6,754 nt of DNA from PWND01 sp964601515 (lineage in GTDB: Bacteria > Bacteroidota > Bacteroidia > Bacteroidales > UBA7960): positions 1-6,754 of the forward strand of contig CAZRNU010000157.1 of NCBI GenBank assembly GCA_964601515.1. The letters run 5' to 3'. Under the pieces are notes generated by a model. That model was not told where the DNA came from and made no database searches. It saw only the letters and a list, made by a program, of their open reading frames with translations. Both the position numbers and the translations under genes were made by a program. Of the stretch, positions 1-5,586 are shown in pieces. The first letter of the stretch is position 1; each line of letters begins with the position of its first letter.

Positions 1-2531
1 GTTCTGAATCTCCATCAATAGATGGTGTTCTCGATGACCTATGCTGGATTGATGCCGCATGGGACAATGGCTTTGTTCAGTATTATCCCGTTGAAGGGAT
101 GGTCCCATCTCAGCAAACTAAATTTGCTTTAATTTTTGATGAGAATTTTATCTATGTAGCTATAAAAGCTTTTGATAATTCTCCTGATAGTATTGTAAGC
201 CGACTTACAAGAAGAGATCAGATTGATGGAGATTATGTTGGAATTCAATTTGACAGCTATCTGAATCATAGAACTGCATATTGTTTTTTCGTTAGCTCTG
301 CCGGGGTTAAGAAAGATTATTTTATTTCAAATGATGGTGATAATATTGATAACAATTGGAATCCTATATGGCATGTAAAAACCTCCAAAGATGATAAGGG
401 TTGGTATGCTGAAATGAAAATTCCATTGTCTCAACTAAGGTTTAACCCATCAGAAGCAAACACTTGGGGATTTCAGGTAGAAAGAAAGATTTATCGCAAC
501 GACGAAACTGTTCTTTGGCAACCAGTGGCAAGAAATGCTTCAGGATGGGTGCATTATATGGGGCACCTTTCAGGTTTAGATAATATTAAGGCTAGAAAAA
601 CATTCGACATAATCCCTTATGCATTAACTTCTGCTGAAACTTTTAAAGCCCAGCCGGATAACCCATTTCAAACCGGTAAGAATTATAAACTAAACGGAGG
701 AGTAGATGGCAAAATCGGGATTACAAATTACTTTACTTTGGATTTTACAATTAATCCTGACTTTGGGCAAGTGGAGGCTGACCCATCACAAGTTAATCTT
801 ACTGCTTTTGAAAGCTTTTTTCCTGAACAAAGACCTTTTTTTACTGAAGGAAGAGATTTGTTTAAGTTTAGTGTTGGTTTAGGTGATGGAGATCTGGGTA
901 CTGAAAATCTTTTTTATTCACGTCGCATTGGGCGCTCACCCAGATTTTTTCCATCTGTTGATTCCGGACAGTTCGTTGATGTGCCTGAGTATACCCCAAT
1001 ATTGGGTGCATTAAAACTTACCGGAAGAACAAATAATGGGTTATCAGTTGGAATACTGCAATCTTCAACTTTATCTCAATTTGCAGAAATTGATAATCTT
1101 GGGGAAAGATCTGAAATGATTGTAGAGCCATTTACAAATTATTTAGCTGCCAGAGTTATTCAAGAATTGAACGAAGGAAATACTACAATTGGTGTTATGG
1201 CTACAGCTGTAAATAGAGATATTAAAGATGAGCATCTTGATTTCTTGCACACTTCAGCATACTCGGGAGGTGTTGATGTTTTACATTTATTCGGAGCAAG
1301 AAAATATATGCTTACAAGCTCAATCTATGGTAGCAGCGTTCATGGAAGCGAAAATGCGATTTCAAGAACTCAGTTATCTCCTGCAAGATACTTCCAGCGT
1401 CCTGATGCTGATCACCTTGAATATGACCCTAATCGAACCAGTTTGAATGGTTTGGGAGGTAATTTGCAGTTAGGTAAAATTAGTGGAAACTTAAGATTAC
1501 TGGGAGCCCTTTTAGTAAAAAGTCCCGGCGTTGAGCTTAATGATATCGGTTACCTGAGAGAAGCCGATAATATTGTTCAGGTTCTTTGGGCAGGATATAG
1601 AGTCAATGAGCCATTTGGAATTGTTAGAAATTTAAATATTAATGTTAACCAATGGTCATTTTTTACTTTTGGAGCAAAAAGAACTAATCTTGGAGGTAAT
1701 GTTAACGGATGGATGCAGTTCTCAAATTATTGGTCGATGTCGGCAGGTGTTAATTACAATCATCAACCAGTTTCAGTTTCCTGGCTTAGAGGTGGTCCTT
1801 CATTTGCTATGAACAGCAGTGCAAATTCCTGGTTGTCTGCAGGTACTGACGATAGAAAAGCTGTCAGATTTTCGATTAGTTCAAACTATCAGCAAGGATT
1901 TGATAATAGCTATGATTCAAAAGGTATTAATATTGGAGTTTCTTACCGACCTCATAATGCGTTGCTATTATCTTTAACTCCGGGATACTATGAATATTTT
2001 AACAGAGTTCAATACGTGGCCACTACAAGCATGGGTAATGAAAAAGTTTATTTGGTTGGAAACATAGATCAAACTGTTGCATCATTGTCATTAAGGATAA
2101 ATTATACTATAACACCTGATTTGTCGCTGCAATACTGGGGACAGCCATTTTTTGCAACCGGAAAATATTCAGACTTTAAAAAAGTAATAAACCCGGGGGC
2201 TAATGAAATAAATGAAAGAGTAAGCTCATTTAATGAAAATCAAATATCATATAATCCGGATTCTATGATATATTATGTTTCCGAAAATGGAGATGGAAAT
2301 GTTGATTATGGATTTCATAATCCTGATTTTAATTTTAAAGAATTTCTCTCAAATCTTGTATTAAGATGGGAGTTCAGACCAGGGTCAACACTATTTTTTG
2401 TTTGGTCTCAAAATAGAAGCCAATTTCTAAGAGATGGAGAGTTTGACTTTCAACAAGATGTTAGTGAGCTGTTTGCAGATAAACCACATAATGTTTTTAT
2501 GCTTAAGTTTTCATATAGAATTGGTGTTTAA
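1..2531 (+). CDS. DUF5916 outer-membrane protein with N-terminal CBM9/DOMON-like domain (5' partial)
   Basis: The frame is open from base 3 to the TAA at 2529-2531, giving 842 visible residues. The ATG at 99 is not the true start, because the 32 codons before it encode conserved family sequence (IDGVLDDLCW). The true start and any signal peptide lie before the window. Visible residues about 5-190 fit a CBM9/DOMON-like beta-sandwich: the IDGxLDD..W opening, then FDENFIYVAIKAFD, and a WYAEMKIPLSQLRF strand. Residues about 200 onward fit DUF5916, with its hallmark NPDFGQVEADPSQVN at about 251-265 and FFPEQRPFFTEG at about 272-283. The rest is rich in alternating aromatic and polar strands, and the chain ends in FMLKFSYRIGV, like the last strand of an outer-membrane beta-barrel. 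The location is therefore probably the outer membrane. The family's biochemical role is not established, and carbohydrate binding is only suggested by the fold. The extreme 3' end abuts an assembly gap, but the stop codon is intact. Confidence 0.88.
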   Translation, partial: SESPSIDGVLDDLCWIDAAWDNGFVQYYPVEGMVPSQQTKFALIFDENFIYVAIKAFDNSPDSIVSRLTRRDQIDGDYVGIQFDSYLNHRTAYCFFVSSAGVKKDYFISNDGDNIDNNWNPIWHVKTSKDDKGWYAEMKIPLSQLRFNPSEANTWGFQVERKIYRNDETVLWQPVARNASGWVHYMGHLSGLDNIKARKTFDIIPYALTSAETFKAQPDNPFQTGKNYKLNGGVDGKIGITNYFTLDFTINPDFGQVEADPSQVNLTAFESFFPEQRPFFTEGRDLFKFSVGLGDGDLGTENLFYSRRIGRSPRFFPSVDSGQFVDVPEYTPILGALKLTGRTNNGLSVGILQSSTLSQFAEIDNLGERSEMIVEPFTNYLAARVIQELNEGNTTIGVMATAVNRDIKDEHLDFLHTSAYSGGVDVLHLFGARKYMLTSSIYGSSVHGSENAISRTQLSPARYFQRPDADHLEYDPNRTSLNGLGGNLQLGKISGNLRLLGALLVKSPGVELNDIGYLREADNIVQVLWAGYRVNEPFGIVRNLNINVNQWSFFTFGAKRTNLGGNVNGWMQFSNYWSMSAGVNYNHQPVSVSWLRGGPSFAMNSSANSWLSAGTDDRKAVRFSISSNYQQGFDNSYDSKGINIGVSYRPHNALLLSLTPGYYEYFNRVQYVATTSMGNEKVYLVGNIDQTVASLSLRINYTITPDLSLQYWGQPFFATGKYSDFKKVINPGANEINERVSSFNENQISYNPDSMIYYVSENGDGNVDYGFHNPDFNFKEFLSNLVLRWEFRPGSTLFFVWSQNRSQFLRDGEFDFQQDVSELFADKPHNVFMLKFSYRIGV

Positions 2532-2542
2532 GTCGTAAGTCG

Positions 2543-2642
2543 NNNNNNNNNNNNNNNNNNNNNNNNNNNNNNNNNNNNNNNNNNNNNNNNNNNNNNNNNN
2601 NNNNNNNNNNNNNNNNNNNNNNNNNNNNNNNNNNNNNNNNNN
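2543..2642. other. Scaffold gap (100 N)
   Basis: This is a run of exactly 100 N, the usual placeholder for a gap of unknown size. The 55 bases on its left (2488-2542) are identical to the 55 bases on its right (2643-2697), so the two contigs probably overlap and no sequence need be missing. The interval should not be read as real distance. Confidence 0.97.
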
Positions 2643-2697
2643 ATAATGTTTTTATGCTTAAGTTTTCATATAGAATTGGTGTTTAAGTCGTAAGTCG
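2643..2697 (+). repeat. Exact 55-base copy of 2488-2542, probable contig-end overlap
   Basis: From ATAATGTTTT to the second AGTCG, this stretch repeats 2488-2542 base for base. It re-encodes the last 14 or so codons of the DUF5916 gene, including its stop (TAA at 2684-2686). A duplicate that stops precisely at both gap edges is what a de Bruijn-graph assembler leaves when neighbouring contigs share a k-mer overlap. It should not be annotated as a gene fragment. If the copies are merged, the DUF5916 stop lies 169 bases before the pckA start. Confidence 0.9.
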
Positions 2698-2741
2698 TAA
2701 GTCGAAAGTCGGCAGTCGAAAGTCGTAAGTCGGCAGTCGAA
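2686..2741 (+). repeat. Heptanucleotide tandem repeat AGTCGNN, eight units
   Basis: Eight uninterrupted 7-base units share the core AGTCG and vary only in the last two bases: TA, TA, AA, GC, AA, TA, GC, AA. A decayed unit (AGTGTCA) follows at 2742-2748. The first unit begins on the final A of the TAA stop copy at 2684-2686. The left side of the gap shows the start of the same array (2531-2542). The array lies between the DUF5916 gene and the pckA promoter. It has no internal dyad symmetry, so it is not a terminator hairpin. Its function is unknown, and the true copy number is uncertain because of the gap. Confidence 0.93.
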
Positions 2742-2783
2742 AGTGTCATATTTTTTGTTTCAAAATATTTTTTTTAAAATGCC

Positions 2784-2811
2784 TTTGTCAGTGTGGAATT
2801 TTATAATTTTG
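2784..2811 (+). promoter_or_regulatory. Candidate Bacteroidota-type promoter for pckA
   Basis: TAATTTTG at 2804-2811 matches the -7 consensus TAnnTTTG exactly. TTTG at 2784-2787 is a possible -33 element, but the 16-base spacer is a little shorter than the usual 17-23. Transcription would start near 2815, leaving a leader of about 40 nt before the ATG at 2856. The leader is A-rich, has no Shine-Dalgarno sequence, and contains CATATAAA twice (2825-2832 and 2837-2844). Confidence 0.5.
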
Positions 2812-2855
2812 GGCACAACAAACACATATAAAAACCCATATAAATTTTCCACAAT

Positions 2856-5138
2856 ATGTATAATGAAAACAATCAGCAAACAGAAGGTTTGCAAGCTCCT
2901 GATTTAAGTATATACGGAATCGAATCAGTTAATCAAATTTTCTACAATCTTTCTTACGACGAACTTTTTGCTCATGAAACAGATCCTTCACTACTAGGTT
3001 TTGAAAGGGGATATGTAACCAATTTAGGTGCAGTTACTGTAGATACTGGCATTTTCACAGGCAGATCTCCAAAGGATAAATATATCGTTAAGGAAGAAAC
3101 ATCAAAGGATAATATTTGGTGGGCTGATGCAAATAACAAATCTGACAATAAGCCTATTTCTGAAGAGATTTGGAATGACCTTAAGCAAACAAGCATTAAG
3201 CAATTTAATGGTAAGAAACTTTACGTTATGGATGCTTTCTGCGGCGCAAACGAAAACACAAGAATAAAGATTAGAGTGATTACCGAAGTTGCCTGGATGG
3301 CTCATTTCGTGAAGAATATGTTTATAAGACCCACTGAAGAAGAGCTTAGAAGTTTTGTGCCGGATTTTGTTATGCTAAATGCATGTAAAACTGTAAATGA
3401 GAAATGGGAAAAGCAGCAGCTTAACTCTGATGTGTATGTTGCTTTCAATTTAAAAGAGAAAATGGCAATTGTTGGCGGTACATGGTATGGAGGCGAAATT
3501 AAAAAAGGATTTTTTACAGTAATGAATTATTTCCTTCCTCTTCAAGGAATGGCAGCCATGCACTGTTCAGCTAATATGGGTAAAAATGGAGATACTGCTA
3601 TTTTCTTCGGATTGTCGGGAACAGGTAAAACTACTCTTTCAACAGACCCTGAAAGATACCTGATAGGAGATGATGAGCACGGTTGGGACGACGATGGTAT
3701 TTTTAATTTCGAGGGAGGTTGTTATGCAAAATGTATTGGACTTAGCAAAGATAAGGAGCCGGACATTTTTAATGCAATTCGTCGTGATGCATTGCTTGAA
3801 AATGTTGTTTTTGATGAAAAAACCGGTGAGATAAATTTCTTTGATACCTCAAAAACTGAAAACACTAGAGTTTCTTATCCTATCTATCATATAGACAATA
3901 TCGTTAAGCCTGTTTCAAAAGGAACTCATCCAAAAAAGGTTATTTTCCTCACAGCTGACGCTTTTGGAGTTTTTCCTCCTGTTGCAAGATTAAGTCGCGA
4001 TCAGGCAATGTACTATTTCTTGAGTGGTTATACTGCAAAGTTAGCCGGTACTGAAAGAGGAGTTAAAGAGCCAATTATGACTTTCTCTCCTGCTTTCGGT
4101 GCAGCGTTTTTACCTCTTCATCCAACAGTATATGCAAGAGAATTGGCAAAGAAAATGCGTCAGCATGGAACTACTGCATATCTGGTTAATACAGGTTGGA
4201 TTGGTGGCGCATACGGGGTTGGTCATCGTATTGATTTACCCTCAACTCGTCAGATTATAAGAGCCATACTAAATGGAGATCTTGATAATGCTGAGGTTGA
4301 AGAACTAGCTCCTTTCGGATTAAATATTCCAAAGTTTGTAAATGGCGTTGATTCTGCAATTCTTAATCCTAAAAACTCCTGGAAGTATGAGTCGGCTTAT
4401 ATAAAACAAGCAGAAATGCTTGCTGAAAAGTTTATAGAGAACTTTAATAAGTTTACTGATACTGAAGAAGGTCAGCGCTTAGTTTCTGCAGGTCCTCAGA
4501 ACAAGTTTATGAAGCAGTATTACAGATATTACGAAAGGAAGCTGGAAAGAATGGATGTGCAACATAAACGTGAAATAGCAAGACTAAAAGACCAGATTTA
4601 TATTTTACAGAATTCATTTAATGAGTATATCTCTTTCAATTCAATTAACAGCGATTATAAAAAGCGACCTCTGTTGAGACATATTCCCGTAATTACTTGG
4701 TTCGGTTCAAATAGTGAGCACGAATTAGCAAATTGTCATAATGCTGTTGTGAAACTTATGAAAACAGCAGGATTTGAGGTTATTAATCAGGAATTAACTA
4801 AATATGGCTGGAATGATATTATGACTAAATCAAGAGAAGATCTAACTCTGCCTCAGGTTTACGATTTAATAGATGATATTGGCAATTGCTTTCAAAACAA
4901 AAGATGTCTTAACGAGACTTTTATCGCGGTGAAAAATGATTTGCTGGATGTGGCATCTCATGTTCCAAACTTTGTCATAAAACTTGGATCATTGCTAATT
5001 GCTAAAACCAAAATTGATGATGAAAGGTCGGATTTGGTTATTAAGAAACTTCCTGTTTCAGGTCTTATACATATTGATAAAAATCCTCATTTATTAGCGT
5101 GTCCGGAAGAGTTGGTTGAAGAATTGTATTACTTCTGA
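2856..5138 (+). CDS. pckA: Phosphoenolpyruvate carboxykinase (ATP) with unusual C-terminal extension
   Basis: PckA catalyses oxaloacetate + ATP = phosphoenolpyruvate + CO2 + ADP in the cytosol. It serves gluconeogenesis or, in many anaerobic Bacteroidota, CO2-fixing fermentation towards succinate. Residues about 15-548 align by eye with ATP-type PckA throughout. The substrate motif FTGRSPKDK is at 67-75. The KKG lysines (216-217) and H236 match the Mn2+ ligand positions. The kinase-1 P-loop GLSGTGKTT is at 252-260, the kinase-2 motif LIGDDEHGW at 269-277, and the ENTR arginine at 338. The usual C-terminal end is recognisable as TEEGQRLVSAGP at 536-547. Family members are usually about 530-540 residues, but this one is 760: it runs on through a coiled-coil-like stretch and an unrecognised domain with no intervening stop. 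The start at 2856 gives a short N-terminal lead before the conserved YGIESV segment. The gene appears monocistronic, with its own upstream promoter candidate. The core identity is near certain. The role of the extension is unknown. Confidence 0.97.
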   Translation: MYNENNQQTEGLQAPDLSIYGIESVNQIFYNLSYDELFAHETDPSLLGFERGYVTNLGAVTVDTGIFTGRSPKDKYIVKEETSKDNIWWADANNKSDNKPISEEIWNDLKQTSIKQFNGKKLYVMDAFCGANENTRIKIRVITEVAWMAHFVKNMFIRPTEEELRSFVPDFVMLNACKTVNEKWEKQQLNSDVYVAFNLKEKMAIVGGTWYGGEIKKGFFTVMNYFLPLQGMAAMHCSANMGKNGDTAIFFGLSGTGKTTLSTDPERYLIGDDEHGWDDDGIFNFEGGCYAKCIGLSKDKEPDIFNAIRRDALLENVVFDEKTGEINFFDTSKTENTRVSYPIYHIDNIVKPVSKGTHPKKVIFLTADAFGVFPPVARLSRDQAMYYFLSGYTAKLAGTERGVKEPIMTFSPAFGAAFLPLHPTVYARELAKKMRQHGTTAYLVNTGWIGGAYGVGHRIDLPSTRQIIRAILNGDLDNAEVEELAPFGLNIPKFVNGVDSAILNPKNSWKYESAYIKQAEMLAEKFIENFNKFTDTEEGQRLVSAGPQNKFMKQYYRYYERKLERMDVQHKREIARLKDQIYILQNSFNEYISFNSINSDYKKRPLLRHIPVITWFGSNSEHELANCHNAVVKLMKTAGFEVINQELTKYGWNDIMTKSREDLTLPQVYDLIDDIGNCFQNKRCLNETFIAVKNDLLDVASHVPNFVIKLGSLLIAKTKIDDERSDLVIKKLPVSGLIHIDKNPHLLACPEELVEELYYF
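4503..5138 (+). other. Extra C-terminal region of PckA: probable coiled coil plus unknown domain
   Basis: This is residues about 550-760, beyond the point where PckA normally ends. Residues about 551-592 are highly charged and helical in character. They show heptad-like spacing of I574, L577, I581, L584 and F588, which suggests a coiled coil or helical stalk. From about 609 a globular-looking part follows: a strand-like PVITWF, a helix-like segment at 622-639, a strand EVIN, and further mixed helices and strands to the end (CPEELVEELYYF). Cysteines are at 627, 678, 684 and 749, but I see no convincing metal-binding or catalytic motif. I do not recognise the domain. The region keeps the same reading frame and similar codon use as the core, so there is no sign of a frameshift. 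Confidence 0.8.
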
Positions 5139-5206
5139 TGCGATTAATATAGTTATTATTATTTGTGAAAATATTTTAAAATGTGCATTTGTTAATACTT
5201 TGACAT

Positions 5207-5250
5207 CAATAATGCCATTTTAGTCTTATTTTTTTCGAATGGTATTATTG
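5207..5250. repeat. Inverted repeat with 13-bp arms downstream of pckA
   Basis: The arm at 5207-5219 (CAATAATGCCATT) pairs with 5238-5250 (AATGGTATTATTG) over 13 positions with one G-U wobble, leaving an 18-base loop. In RNA it could fold as a hairpin 69 bases after the pckA stop. Only TTT follows it, so it is at best a weak intrinsic terminator. Its right arm covers the TTG of the csp promoter candidate (5248-5250), so it could instead be a protein-binding operator. Confidence 0.6.
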
Positions 5251-5277
5251 TTTGTATCGAAATGTTTTGTATATTTG
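5248..5277 (+). promoter_or_regulatory. Bacteroidota-type promoter for the cold-shock gene
   Basis: TATATTTG at 5270-5277 matches the -7 consensus TAnnTTTG, and TTG at 5248-5250 lies 19 bases upstream, within the known 17-23 spacing. Transcription would start near 5281, giving a leader of about 33 nt. The leader ends in nine T directly before the ATG, has no Shine-Dalgarno sequence, and is far shorter than the long thermosensing leader of Escherichia coli cspA. Confidence 0.65.
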
Positions 5278-5281
5278 ACTG

Positions 5282-5295
5282 TTAATTGCAATTAA
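5282..5295. promoter_or_regulatory. Perfect 14-bp palindrome at the csp transcription start
   Basis: TTAATTGCAATTAA reads the same on both strands. It begins four bases after the -7 box and would span the predicted start of transcription. That position suits a repressor operator, but an AT-rich sequence can form such a palindrome by chance, and no regulator is identifiable here. Confidence 0.4.
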
Positions 5296-5313
5296 TTAGT
5301 TAAATTTTTTTTT

Positions 5314-5505
5314 ATGGAAACAGGTACAGTTAAATTTTTCAACCAAAAAAAGGGTTACGGCTTCATAGTAGACGACAAAACTGAAGCTGACGTTTTTGTT
5401 CATCATTCAGGGCTTACAGAGCCAATTAATAATGATGATAAAGTTACTTTCGAGATCGAAGAAGATCAAAAAGGAAAAAAAGCAGTGAATGTAAAAAAAG
5501 CATAG
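5314..5505 (+). CDS. csp: Cold-shock domain protein (CspA family)
   Basis: This 63-residue protein is a single cold-shock domain, an OB-fold that binds single-stranded RNA or DNA and acts in the cytosol as an RNA chaperone or antiterminator. The family opening GTVKFFN is at 4-10, the RNP1 motif KGYGFI at 13-18, and the RNP2 motif VFVHH at 27-31. The aromatic residues F8, F9, Y15, F17, F28 and H30 would form the nucleic-acid-stacking surface. The position of the E. coli CspA Trp-11 is taken by Phe (F8). It is slightly shorter than E. coli CspA (70 residues) but complete. The ATG at 5314 leaves only METGTVKF before the first strand, as is normal. The gene has its own promoter and terminator and so appears monocistronic. 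The paralogue cannot be assigned from sequence, and cold induction is not shown. Confidence 0.96.
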   Translation: METGTVKFFNQKKGYGFIVDDKTEADVFVHHSGLTEPINNDDKVTFEIEEDQKGKKAVNVKKA

Positions 5506-5532
5506 ATATTTTTTTACAGCATTTTTATTTTT

Positions 5533-5558
5533 ACCCTGTTTTATAACAGGGTTTTTTT
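5533..5558 (+). terminator. Intrinsic terminator after csp
   Basis: ACCCTGTT (5533-5540) and AACAGGGT (5545-5552) form a perfect 8-bp stem around the loop TTAT, followed by a T-tract to 5558. It lies 27 bases after the csp stop and separates csp from the ABC-F gene. Confidence 0.93.
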
Positions 5559-5565
5559 GTTTTCA

Positions 5566-5573
5566 TACTTTTG
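5566..5573 (+). promoter_or_regulatory. Candidate -7 promoter element for the ABC-F gene
   Basis: TACTTTTG matches TAnnTTTG. It starts only seven bases after the csp terminator T-tract. No clear TTG lies at the usual upstream distance, where the terminator stem sits instead. Transcription would start near 5577, in a run of ten A (5575-5584), leaving a leader of only about 10 nt before the ATG at 5587, so the mRNA would be nearly leaderless. Confidence 0.45.
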
Positions 5574-5586
5574 CAAAAAAAAAATT

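Noticed and set aside
1228..1446. Open frame of 72 codons on the + strand inside the DUF5916 gene
   Set aside because: It lies wholly within a well-supported gene in another frame, and its translation has no family features.
2643..2686. Possible duplicated 3' fragment of the DUF5916 gene after the gap
   Set aside because: The identity is exact and ends at both gap edges, so a contig overlap explains it better than a real duplication or pseudogene.
2686..2748. CRISPR array or terminator made by the AGTCG repeats
   Set aside because: Units are only 7 bases with no spacers, and the core AGTCG has no reverse-complement partner on the same strand to form a hairpin.
2972..3305. Two overlapping minus-strand open frames (2972-3196 and 3102-3305)
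   Set aside because: Both are antisense to the conserved N-terminal part of pckA and their translations look like shadow sequence.
4551..5138. A separate downstream gene starting at an internal ATG of the PckA frame (Met-566) instead of a fusion
   Set aside because: There is no stop codon between the PckA core and this ATG, no ribosome-binding site or promoter-like box before it, and the ATG falls inside the charged helical stretch.
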